Assembly (NCBI GenBank): GCA_004376205.1
Contig: SOKG01000159.1
Coordinates: forward strand, 1 to 6,721
Source: Dehalococcoidia bacterium
GTDB lineage: Bacteria > Chloroflexota > Dehalococcoidia > SZUA-161
Direction of reading: 5' to 3'
DNA: 6,721 bases
Shown one piece after another: positions 1-6,131 of this stretch (positions are counted from its first letter, which is position 1; the number at the start of each line of letters is the position of its first letter). The notes under the pieces were generated by a model, which saw nothing but the letters and a program-made list of their open reading frames with translations, did no database searches and was not told where the DNA came from. The position numbers and the translations under genes were made by a program.

Positions 1-1229
1 TCCTCGGATTGGTCGCTATTTTCGTCTCGTGGAAGATCAACCTCAGGGTGAAGGAATACTTCGTCTGGCTTCTGCTTCTGGAGACCGGTATCCTAGGCGT
101 CTTCTGTTCCCTGGACCTTTTGCTCTTCTTCCTCTTCTGGGAAGTGGAGCTTATCCCCATGTATATGTTGATCTCTATCTGGGGCAGCGGCAGAAAAGAG
201 TACTCAGCGACAAAGTTCGTAATATATACCCTTTTTGGCAGCGCCTTTATGCTGGTTGGGATACTCTCCCTCTATTTTTCCACCCCAGGTCCCGAGCATA
301 CCTTCAGCATGGTGGCTATCGCCAGCGGTGGTGCTGAGTGGTTGACACCGGTCATACCTTTGGCATCGATATTCTTCCTCATTTTCATTGCTTTCGCGAT
401 TAAGCTACCCATGTTCCCACTGCATACCTGGCTTCCCGATGCCCATACCGATGCCCCCACAGCGGTCAGCGTCATCCTGGCCGGCATACTTCTCAAGATG
501 GGTGGATATGGAATGATCCGTCTCGTAGCTGGCTTCGGTGACGGAGGCATAGAAAATGGCCTCGTTCCTGGGGTAGCTGATGATTATGCTGCGATCCTCG
601 CTGCTTTTGCGGTGGTGAGCGTACTCTATGGTGCAGCAGCAACCGTGAGGCAGACCGATCTAAAGAGGCTGATCGCATACAGCTCGGTCAGCCACATGGG
701 CTTCGTGCTGCTGGGCGTTTTTGCCTTGAAGCAGCTCAGCCTCACCGGAGCCACGCTCCAGATGGTCAGCCACGGTCTCATCACTGGGCTGTTGTTCGCC
801 ATGGTGGGGCTGGTTTACGACAAGACCCACCAACGCCATATCCCCTTGCTCCAGGGTTTGGCCAGGCAGATGCCGGTTATCGCCGTGGTTTTCAGCATCG
901 CCGGGCTGGCAGCTCTAGGACTGCCGACTACCATCGGCTTCGCTGCCGAGTTCGTGGTATTCGTCGGCAGCTTCGGTAGCCCCGCTTTTTCTGGGATTTT
1001 CGTGGTCCTGGCGGTGCTCGGAATAGTAGTAGGTGCAGGCTACATCTTGTGGCTGCTGGAGAGAGTGTTCTACAGGGAGCCCAAAGAGCAATACGACGGT
1101 GTGGGAGATGCTGACAACATGGAGAAGGCTTACATATTCGCCTTCGTGGCATTGATAATGCTCTTCGGCATATATCCCAAATTGCTTCTCGATGTCATCG
1201 GGCCTGTATTCGCGGGCTTTGTTGGCTAG
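1..1229 (+). CDS. nuoM: NADH-quinone oxidoreductase subunit M (complex I, NuoM), 5'-truncated by window edge
   Basis: This is one of the large antiporter-like membrane subunits of respiratory complex I; it translocates protons across the cytoplasmic membrane. The reading frame is open from base 1, so the true start lies upstream. The TTG at 9 is only the first start-like codon in view. About 408 codons are visible, against roughly 490-520 for the family, so around 100 N-terminal residues are missing. The protein is almost entirely hydrophobic helices. Family landmarks are present: the membrane Glu in FWEVELIPMYMLISIWG (codon 141-143), HTWLPDAHTDAPTAVS, the Lys in ILLKMGGYG (495-497), DLKRLIAYSSVSHMGF with its Lys at 663-665, and the Glu of the late AEF motif (948-950). 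These correspond to the charged residues of the proton path described for NuoM. The frame ends with TAG at 1227-1229. nuoN follows, as at the end of many nuo operons. NuoL is a close paralogue, but WEVELIPMY and LPDAHTDAPTAVS favour NuoM. Confidence 0.95.
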   Translation, partial: LGLVAIFVSWKINLRVKEYFVWLLLLETGILGVFCSLDLLLFFLFWEVELIPMYMLISIWGSGRKEYSATKFVIYTLFGSAFMLVGILSLYFSTPGPEHTFSMVAIASGGAEWLTPVIPLASIFFLIFIAFAIKLPMFPLHTWLPDAHTDAPTAVSVILAGILLKMGGYGMIRLVAGFGDGGIENGLVPGVADDYAAILAAFAVVSVLYGAAATVRQTDLKRLIAYSSVSHMGFVLLGVFALKQLSLTGATLQMVSHGLITGLLFAMVGLVYDKTHQRHIPLLQGLARQMPVIAVVFSIAGLAALGLPTTIGFAAEFVVFVGSFGSPAFSGIFVVLAVLGIVVGAGYILWLLERVFYREPKEQYDGVGDADNMEKAYIFAFVALIMLFGIYPKLLLDVIGPVFAGFVG

Positions 1230-1241
1230 ATAGGAGATTGT

Positions 1242-1367
1242 GTGGCAGCAAATGAGATAATGGTGGCAGTAAGTGCGGTGATAAAGGATGAAAGTAGCCA
1301 AGTGTCGCCGGTGAAGACCGACCAGAGAAGGGAGGATTTTGGGAGCGGAATCAGATTGCGAATATAG
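1242..1367 (+). CDS. possible 41-codon small ORF in the nuoM-nuoN gap, unknown function
   Basis: A GTG-initiated ORF of 41 codons lies in the 159-bp gap between nuoM and nuoN. TAGGAG at 1231-1236 sits 5 nt before the GTG, which is a convincing Shine-Dalgarno arrangement. An in-frame ATG at 1260 is a second possible start but lacks such a site. The predicted peptide begins VAANEIMVAVSAVIKDE, continues with a polar, charged middle, and ends GSGIRLRI before TAG at 1365-1367. It has no membrane helix and no motif I recognise. The ORF is in the same frame as nuoM, so it could also be chance open sequence after the nuoM stop. It overlaps a possible nuoN promoter at its 3' end. I do not recognise the product, and coding status is unproven. 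Confidence 0.25.
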   Translation: MAANEIMVAVSAVIKDESSQVSPVKTDQRREDFGSGIRLRI

Positions 1368-1368
1368 T
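1339..1368 (+). promoter_or_regulatory. possible sigma70-type promoter for nuoN
   Basis: TTGGGA at 1339-1344 (4 of 6 matches to the -35 consensus) and TATAGT at 1363-1368 (5 of 6 to the -10) are separated by 18 bp. Transcription would start near 1375, just before the nuoN ribosome binding site. The unusually long gap before nuoN leaves room for such an element, but nuoN may simply be read through from nuoM. Confidence 0.3.
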
Positions 1369-1377
1369 CTAGGTTCT

Positions 1378-1383
1378 GGGGGA
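1378..1383 (+). promoter_or_regulatory. ribosome binding site deciding the TTG start of nuoN
   Basis: GGGGGA lies 5 nt upstream of the TTG at 1389. An in-frame TAA at 1386-1388 directly precedes that TTG, so no earlier start is possible. The Shine-Dalgarno-like run therefore supports a non-ATG start. Confidence 0.65.
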
Positions 1384-1388
1384 CATAA

Positions 1389-2831
1389 TTGAACTTTTGG
1401 CTATTGTCACCTGAATTAAGCTTATGCGGGATTGCCTTGGTGGTCATTCTGCTCGATCTTTTCATTGAGCAGAAGAAGGCGCTGGCCGGGATCAGCGTGC
1501 TTGGCCTGATAATCCCTCTTGCCTTCACCATTGCCCTATGGGGCGAGCAGCAGGCTTCGTTCAGTGGGATGCTGGTGGTGGATAATTTCAGCCTGTTCTT
1601 CAAGTTCCTCATACTTGGCATCGCTGCTCTGGTCATCCTCTCCTCAGTGGACTATGTCAGCAAGTTTGCCCGTTTCCAGGGCGAGTACTATGCCCTGATC
1701 CTTCTCTCGGCTGGGGGAATGATGCTGATGGCATCCACTGGAGAGCTCATATCAATATATATAGCTCTAGAGCTCGCAAGCATTTCACTGTATGTCCTGG
1801 CTTCCTTCCTCAAGGACCCCAAGTCCAGCGAAGCGGGGCTCAAATATATGATTCTGGGTGCGATAAGCTCAGCCGTCCTGCTCCTCGGCATGGCCTTTGT
1901 CTTCGGGCTCACCGGCACCACTCACCTTGACCAGATCGCAGCCAATGTAGGTGGATTAGTCTCCGGGGGGCAGCTTACGGATAGTCCAGCGCTGCTTTTG
2001 GGCATAGTCCTCCTGGTTGCTGGCTTCGGATTTAAGATCGCATCCGTACCTTTCCAGATGTGGGTTCCCGATGTCTATGAGGGAGCGCCAACGCCGATAA
2101 CCGCCTATTTGTCCGTGGCGAGCAAGGCTGCTGGCTTCGCTGTTATCCTCAGGGTTTTCTATACCGCGTTCGGAGCCGAGACGATAAGCGGAGACTGGGC
2201 AATGATCTTCGCGGTGCTCGCCGCCATCTCCATGACCCTGGGTAACGTGGTCGCTATCGCGCAGAGCAACATAAAGCGAATGCTAGCATACTCCAGTATC
2301 GCTCACGCCGGCTACATCATGATAGGACTGGCTGCCATCGGCACTCTAGGCAAGAGCGGAGTGCTCTTTTTCCTGGCTGGCTATGCTCTGGCCAATCTGG
2401 GTGCTTTCATTGCTATCATCGCCATTTCCAACAAGACCGGCAGCGACGAAATCACCGACTATTCGGGCATGGCTCGAAGGTCGCCGGTAATCGCCTTTAT
2501 CCTGGCGTTCTGTCTCATCTCGCTAATAGGAATCCCCCCCACAGTGGGATTCATGGCCAAGTTCTATATCTTCAATGCCGCGATTCAGGAAAACCTCCTG
2601 TGGCTGGTGATCATCGCCGTACTCAACTCCGTTGTCTCAGCCTACTACTATCTGAGAGTAGTAAGATTGATGTACGTCGGCGAGCCTGCGTCTGAGGAGG
2701 CTATCCCTTCATCCATCCCCCTGCGCATCTCCCTGGCCATTACTTCGTTGGGCGTCCTCGTCCTCGGCATCTATCCCTGGCTCGTGATTCGCCTGGCCGA
2801 GAACGCGGTCGCCGCGTTTCCATTGCCCTAG
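1389..2831 (+). CDS. nuoN: NADH-quinone oxidoreductase subunit N (complex I, NuoN)
   Basis: This is an antiporter-like proton-pumping membrane subunit of complex I that works beside NuoM and NuoL in the cytoplasmic membrane. Its 480 residues are the normal family length. It begins with TTG: an in-frame stop directly precedes it, and the N-terminus MNFWLLSPELSLCGIALVV is typical of NuoN, so the protein is complete. Charged membrane residues expected for the proton path are visible: Glu128 in IALELASISLYVLASF, Lys152 in GLKYMILGAISSA, Lys216 in GFGFKIASVPF, Lys246 in VASKAAGF, Lys296 in NIKRMLAYSSIAHAGY and Lys391 in GFMAKFYIF. The loop usually read as PFHMWxPDVYEGAPTP is PFQMWVPDVYEG here (Gln223 for the common His). 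About 13-14 hydrophobic helices can be seen. It closes the visible nuo block; the next gene, ybeY, is unrelated and 79 bp away. Confidence 0.96.
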   Translation: MNFWLLSPELSLCGIALVVILLDLFIEQKKALAGISVLGLIIPLAFTIALWGEQQASFSGMLVVDNFSLFFKFLILGIAALVILSSVDYVSKFARFQGEYYALILLSAGGMMLMASTGELISIYIALELASISLYVLASFLKDPKSSEAGLKYMILGAISSAVLLLGMAFVFGLTGTTHLDQIAANVGGLVSGGQLTDSPALLLGIVLLVAGFGFKIASVPFQMWVPDVYEGAPTPITAYLSVASKAAGFAVILRVFYTAFGAETISGDWAMIFAVLAAISMTLGNVVAIAQSNIKRMLAYSSIAHAGYIMIGLAAIGTLGKSGVLFFLAGYALANLGAFIAIIAISNKTGSDEITDYSGMARRSPVIAFILAFCLISLIGIPPTVGFMAKFYIFNAAIQENLLWLVIIAVLNSVVSAYYYLRVVRLMYVGEPASEEAIPSSIPLRISLAITSLGVLVLGIYPWLVIRLAENAVAAFPLP

Positions 2832-2861
2832 CTTGCATCCGATTCGCTCAGAGGTTCAGAC

Positions 2862-2891
2862 TTGACCCTCCTGCTCCATCCGCGTTAAGAT
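2862..2891 (+). promoter_or_regulatory. possible sigma70-type promoter for ybeY
   Basis: TTGACC at 2862-2867 (5 of 6 to the -35 consensus) and TAAGAT at 2886-2891 (4 of 6, with the key A2 and T6 present) are spaced by 18 bp. Initiation would fall near 2898, leaving a leader of only about 13 nt before the ybeY ATG. That fits the absence of a recognisable Shine-Dalgarno there. It is an eye-based match only. Confidence 0.35.
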
Positions 2892-2910
2892 TTCCTCGGG
2901 TCTCAACGCT

Positions 2911-3387
2911 ATGTTAAACTGCCGGCTAAGCATCCAGATTGAGGAGCCCTTCGTCGGCCTTGTCGCTGAGGATTGGCTGAGGCGAGCAGCGGAACTTACG
3001 CTGGTCGCTGCTGGTCTAAGTTCGCCAGTGGAGCTCGGGCTGGTCATCGCTGGCGACGGCACTGTTCGCGAGCTCAATCGAAGCTATCGGGGGGTCGATA
3101 ATACAACCGATGTGCTCGCCTTCGCCCTCTCCCAACCGGGCAACGACGAGGGCGAGCATTTTATCATGCCTCCAGACAAGACTCTTCATCTGGGGGAGAT
3201 ATTTATTTCCTATCGCCAGGCCGAGAGACAGGCTGAGGAACAGCATCATCCCCTGGGAAGGGAGCTAGCGCTCCTGGTTATCCACGGAGTATTGCACCTA
3301 TTGGGGTATGACCACGAGCGCCCCGAGGCCGAACAGAGAATGAGAGCTATGGAGACCAGAGTCCTGGACGCAATGGAAAAAGAATAA
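2911..3387 (+). CDS. ybeY: endoribonuclease YbeY, rRNA maturation factor
   Basis: YbeY is a zinc-dependent single-strand endoribonuclease that matures the 3' end of 16S rRNA and takes part in ribosome quality control in the cytoplasm. The 158-residue length fits the family. The signature metal motif HGVLHLLGYDH is complete, with His125, His129 and His135 spaced H-x3-H-x5-H. The conserved NRSYRGVDNTTDVLAF segment (Arg60) and the GEIFIS strand before the zinc helix are also typical. ATG 2911 is the first usable start after an in-frame TGA at 2863-2865. No clear Shine-Dalgarno precedes it, so translation may rely on a short leader from the promoter suggested just upstream. It lies between nuoN and dnaX on the same strand, 85 bp before dnaX; dnaX has its own promoter, so the two may be separate units. 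The identification is firm, and the start is fairly secure. Confidence 0.95.
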   Translation: MLNCRLSIQIEEPFVGLVAEDWLRRAAELTLVAAGLSSPVELGLVIAGDGTVRELNRSYRGVDNTTDVLAFALSQPGNDEGEHFIMPPDKTLHLGEIFISYRQAERQAEEQHHPLGRELALLVIHGVLHLLGYDHERPEAEQRMRAMETRVLDAMEKE

Positions 3388-3389
3388 AA

Positions 3390-3418
3390 TTGAACAACCA
3401 GCCCCCTTAAGATATAAT
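3390..3418 (+). promoter_or_regulatory. strong sigma70-type promoter for dnaX-ybaB-recR
   Basis: TTGAAC at 3390-3395 (4 of 6 to the -35 consensus, with TTGA intact) and a perfect TATAAT at 3413-3418 are separated by exactly 17 bp. The expected start is near 3425, giving a leader of about 48 nt before the dnaX ATG at 3473. It sits in the short gap after ybeY, where a promoter for the dnaX cluster would be expected. No operator-like palindrome was noticed around it. Confidence 0.7.
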
Positions 3419-3472
3419 AACGGGCAGAATCAGCAGCTCGTTTGACCTACTTTTGGCTGTATCGAGGAATAA

Positions 3473-5086
3473 ATGGCACCAGAGGTCTTCTATCGGAAGT
3501 GGCGGCCGCAGACTCTATCCGAGGTAGTGGGCCAGGAGCCGGTTACCCAAACACTGGCCAACGCTCTGAAGACGGAACGAGTAGCGCACGCCTACCTGTT
3601 CTGTGGCCCCAGGGGCACGGGCAAGACCAGCACAGGGAGAATCCTGGCCAAGGCAGTCAACTGCCTCAGCGACGAGCTGGAGAAGCCGTGCAACTCCTGC
3701 AGCATGTGTCAGGCGATCAGCGAAGGTCGAGCCCTGGACTTGTTGGAGATCGATGGCGCCTCAAATCGAGGTATCGACGAGATCCGGGACCTCCGCGAGA
3801 AGATAAACTTCGCCCCCAACTCAGCCAAATACAAGGTCTACATCATAGATGCAGTGCACATGCTGACTGAGCCTGCGTTCAATGCGTTGCTCAAGACACT
3901 GGAGGAGCCACCACCCCACGCCATCTTCATCCTGGCAACCACGGAGATACATAAGATCCCGCTAACCATCCTGTCCAGGTGTCAGCGGTTCGATTTTCGC
4001 CGCCTCTCCCAGGAAGACATGGTCAGCAAGCTACAGCAGATATGCGACCAGGAGGGCATACGCACGGAGCCACAGGCACTCAAGCTAATCGCCAAAGCTG
4101 CCACTGGCAGTCTCCGCGATGCGGAGAACCTTCTGGAGCAGCTTGTTCTTTACCATGGTTCGGATTTTGGCCTCGCGCAGGTCAATGAGAAATTGGGCCT
4201 CAGCAGCGACCAACGCATTCACCAGCTAGCAGAGCATATTCTGCACAAAGATGTCGCTGCTGGGTTGGCAACCATAAACAGCGTTTCAGTCGATGGAATT
4301 GACCTTCGTCAATTCAACCAGGGACTGGTGGAATATCTGCGAGGATTACTTATGGTCAAGGCTGGCGCAGAAAAGACAACCGACTTCTCTGATGATGTGA
4401 TGCCCGAAATGAAGCAGCTCGTGGCCAGTGTATCAATGGCGGAGCTGTCAAAGGCGATCAAACTCTTCGCCCAGGTTGACTTCCGCACAGACCCGCAGTC
4501 CACGCTCTCCCTGGAGCTTGCCCTGGTTGATTGCGCCCTGGCTGCAGAGGGAAAACCTCAGAAAGCTATCTCCGAGGAGAAGGTTGACATCACGCCAGCA
4601 GTAGAGATAAACGATTTTCCTCCCGAGAGGACAGCCCAAGAGCAAGCAGTTGCTGAGGTTCAGATGCCGGCAAGCGAAACGCTTCCAACAACAAAGGTCG
4701 CAGAGGCCGCTGTGCCGCAGTCTCCTCAGAGCATCGAGCAGATTCGGCAGCACTGGGATAAGTTCGTCAATGCGTGCCGAGGGATGGGCTCCAGCGGGAA
4801 CCTGGATGCTCTCCTGAGAAAGGCTTGCGAGGCAGTGGCACTCGAAGGCGATACCCTGGTCCTGGGTTTCTACGCGGATTTTCACCGGGGTAAGATCGAG
4901 GATCCCAAGTATCGCCATCTCGTGGAGAAGAAGCTACAAGAGGTATTCGGAGTTCCTTACCACGTGCGCTGCATCCTTACTCCCAAGAAGAGGGAGACCA
5001 AAACACAACAGCAAGCACGCAATCCTGTGGTGGATGCAGCTCTGAAGATGGGAGCCAGGATTATCGAAGAGGAGCAGGGAAGATGA
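3473..5086 (+). CDS. dnaX: DNA polymerase III subunit tau (DnaX), with a Walker B Glu-to-Ala change
   Basis: DnaX is the AAA+ motor subunit of the clamp loader that places the beta sliding clamp on DNA during replication. The 537 residues show the standard layout: Walker A GPRGTGKTS at 45-53 (Lys51), a zinc module with Cys64, Cys73, Cys76 and Cys79, sensor 1 LATTE near 154-158, the SRC motif with arginine finger Arg169, and the sensor 2 motif GSLRDA (Arg215). A Pro/Glu/Ala-rich linker covers roughly 365-425, followed by a compact C-terminal domain to 537. The oddity is Walker B: VYIIDAVHML has Ala127 where DEVH is normal, through codon GCA at 3851-3853. The ATG is preceded by GAGGA at 3464-3468. 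No slippery A-run suited to programmed frameshifting (gamma form) was seen, so a single long product is likely. The stop overlaps the ybaB start by 4 bp, implying translational coupling. Confidence 0.97.
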   Translation: MAPEVFYRKWRPQTLSEVVGQEPVTQTLANALKTERVAHAYLFCGPRGTGKTSTGRILAKAVNCLSDELEKPCNSCSMCQAISEGRALDLLEIDGASNRGIDEIRDLREKINFAPNSAKYKVYIIDAVHMLTEPAFNALLKTLEEPPPHAIFILATTEIHKIPLTILSRCQRFDFRRLSQEDMVSKLQQICDQEGIRTEPQALKLIAKAATGSLRDAENLLEQLVLYHGSDFGLAQVNEKLGLSSDQRIHQLAEHILHKDVAAGLATINSVSVDGIDLRQFNQGLVEYLRGLLMVKAGAEKTTDFSDDVMPEMKQLVASVSMAELSKAIKLFAQVDFRTDPQSTLSLELALVDCALAAEGKPQKAISEEKVDITPAVEINDFPPERTAQEQAVAEVQMPASETLPTTKVAEAAVPQSPQSIEQIRQHWDKFVNACRGMGSSGNLDALLRKACEAVALEGDTLVLGFYADFHRGKIEDPKYRHLVEKKLQEVFGVPYHVRCILTPKKRETKTQQQARNPVVDAALKMGARIIEEEQGR

Positions 5087-5391
5087 TGAATAAAGCGATT
5101 TTGCGCCAGGCGCAGCAGATGCAGGCGAAACTGGCCAAGGCCCAGGAGGAGTTGGAGAAGGCTACTGTGGAGGCTAGTTCTGGCGGTGGTGCAGTCACCG
5201 TCGTTGTCAGCGGGCAGCAGAAGCTATGCTCCATCAAAATATCACCCGAGGCAATCGATCCTGATGATGCCGAGATGCTTGAAGACCTGGTACTGGCCGC
5301 TGTCAATGAGGGAATGGAGAAAGCTAGAGAGCTCGCCGCCAGCCAGCTTAGTGCCATAACCGGAGGACTTAATATCCCGGGCTTGCTTTAA
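5083..5391 (+). CDS. ybaB: nucleoid-associated protein, YbaB/EbfC family
   Basis: This is a small dimeric DNA-binding protein that associates with the nucleoid and is almost always encoded between dnaX and recR. It has 102 residues, the normal size. The N-terminal helix (about 3-30, rich in Gln, Lys, Glu and Ala) is followed by the beta segment GGGAVTVVVSGQQKLCSIKIS and a C-terminal helical part with PEAIDPDDAEMLEDLVLAAVNEG, all standard for the family. The start overlaps the dnaX stop as ATGA. AGGAG at 5070-5074, inside dnaX, sits 8 nt before ATG 5083; the adjacent ATG at 5086 would be 11 nt away and is less likely. It is co-transcribed with dnaX. The in vivo role varies among bacteria and cannot be read from the sequence. 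Confidence 0.95.
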   Translation: MMNKAILRQAQQMQAKLAKAQEELEKATVEASSGGGAVTVVVSGQQKLCSIKISPEAIDPDDAEMLEDLVLAAVNEGMEKARELAASQLSAITGGLNIPGLL

Positions 5392-5444
5392 GCTCTTTTC
5401 TCACCTCTGCAACACGCTATTTCCTCCGAATTTGAAATTTAGAA

Positions 5445-5450
5445 AGGGGG
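5445..5450 (+). promoter_or_regulatory. ribosome binding site deciding the TTG start of recR
   Basis: AGGGGG is followed by a 7-nt spacer and the TTG at 5458. An in-frame TAG at 5440-5442 rules out earlier starts. The alternative GTG at 5473 has no comparable site, so TTG is preferred. Confidence 0.65.
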
Positions 5451-5457
5451 TCCGGGT

Positions 5458-6069
5458 TTGAGAATCGGTTTTGTGCCAGCCGCTGAGCCAGTTTCTCGAT
5501 TGATCGAAGAGCTGGCCAAGCTCCCCGGAATCGGGCCGAAAAGCGCAGCACGTCTTGCTTATTACCTGCTGCGCATGCCTGAAGCCGAGGCACGAGCTCT
5601 AGCTGAGGCAATAATCGCAGTCAAGGACAAGACTGTCCTATGCTCCTCATGCCAGAACATCACCGATTCCGATCCCTGCACCATCTGCACCAGCGAGGAA
5701 CGAGACCACAGCATCATCTGTGTCGTCATGGAGCCCCTAGACATCCTTGCCCTGGAACGCACCGGCCGACACAAGGGACTGTACCACGTGCTCCATGGCG
5801 TGCTTTCTCCTATGGACGGTATCGGCCCCGAAGACCTGAAGATAAAGGAGCTTGTGGAGCGAATCAAGACAGGCTCGGTGAAGGAGGTTATCCTGGCTAC
5901 CAACCCCAACCTTGAGGGAGAAGCAACAGCAATGTACATCCACAAGTTACTTGCACCCTTAGGAGTTTGGCTCACCAGGCTTGCCCGTGGCCTACCCGTG
6001 GGCGGCGACCTGGAATATGCCGATGAAGTCACCCTTACCCATGCTCTTGAGGGCAGAACAGAGATGTGA
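5458..6069 (+). CDS. recR: recombination mediator protein RecR
   Basis: RecR works with RecO (and RecF) to load RecA on single-stranded DNA at gaps during recombinational repair. The 203 residues match the usual 195-205. Domains in order: the helix-hairpin-helix segment LIEELAKLPGIGPKSAARLA (15-34), a four-Cys zinc finger (Cys62, Cys65, Cys74, Cys77), a Toprim domain starting near residue 86 with Glu92 in VVMEPLDILALE, the GLYHVLHGVLSPMDGIGPED block (107-126), EVILATNPNLEGEATA (143-158), and the C-terminal RLARGLPVGGDLEYADEVTL (174-193). The TTG start is supported by AGGGGG at 5445-5450. It lies 66 bp after ybaB, completing the conserved dnaX-ybaB-recR cluster, and no terminator is visible between them. 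No anomalies were seen. Confidence 0.96.
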   Translation: MRIGFVPAAEPVSRLIEELAKLPGIGPKSAARLAYYLLRMPEAEARALAEAIIAVKDKTVLCSSCQNITDSDPCTICTSEERDHSIICVVMEPLDILALERTGRHKGLYHVLHGVLSPMDGIGPEDLKIKELVERIKTGSVKEVILATNPNLEGEATAMYIHKLLAPLGVWLTRLARGLPVGGDLEYADEVTLTHALEGRTEM

Positions 6070-6085
6070 AGAGGATAATAACATA

Positions 6086-6107
6086 CTACTGCTGGCGAAA
6101 CCAGTAG
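6086..6107. other. small inverted repeat between recR and the radical SAM gene
   Basis: CTACTG at 6086-6091 is the reverse complement of CAGTAG at 6102-6107, with a 10-nt loop. An alternative inner stem CTGG/CCAG (6092-6095 with 6101-6104) competes with it. No T-run follows, so it is not a standard intrinsic terminator. It may be chance, or a weak RNA hairpin in the 62-bp gap. Confidence 0.25.
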
Positions 6108-6131
6108 ACCAAACAAGGGCAGGTGAACCAC

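Noticed and set aside
1242..1367. Nudix hydrolase fragment in the nuoM-nuoN gap
   Set aside because: The resemblance is limited to one short hydrophobic strand. No Nudix box is present, and the following frame is nuoN.
2832..2910. Intrinsic terminator after nuoN
   Set aside because: Only a weak GAGG/CCTC pairing with a 12-nt loop is present, and no T-run follows.
3388..3472. Signal recognition particle RNA gene upstream of dnaX, as seen in some bacteria
   Set aside because: The gap is only 85 bp, is occupied by a promoter and ribosome binding site, and shows no SRP RNA helix or tetraloop signature.
3442..3870. A 142-codon plus-strand frame overlapping the dnaX start
   Set aside because: It is out of frame with the clear DnaX protein, low in complexity, and has no recognisable domain.
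4448..4918. A 156-codon minus-strand open frame inside dnaX
   Set aside because: It lies wholly opposite the DnaX linker and C-terminal domain, and no motif or ribosome binding site supports it.
3473..5086. Programmed frameshift in dnaX to make a short gamma form
   Set aside because: No A AAA AAG-type slippery run was found by eye along the linker region; the A-rich spots present are too short or in the wrong phase.
5421..5442. AT-rich inverted repeat AATTTGAAATT before recR as an operator
   Set aside because: It is only a short AT-rich palindrome, is not placed over any recognisable promoter, and is easily expected by chance.
6047..6079. Promoter before the Tes-like gene (TTGAGG and GATAAT)
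   Set aside because: The spacer is 21 bp, too long for a standard sigma70-type promoter, and the -35 lies inside recR.
5562..6131. A 189-codon open frame on the minus strand opposite recR
   Set aside because: The plus strand here encodes a full RecR with all family motifs. The minus-strand translation is Ser/Arg-rich with no recognisable domain, so it is an antisense shadow.
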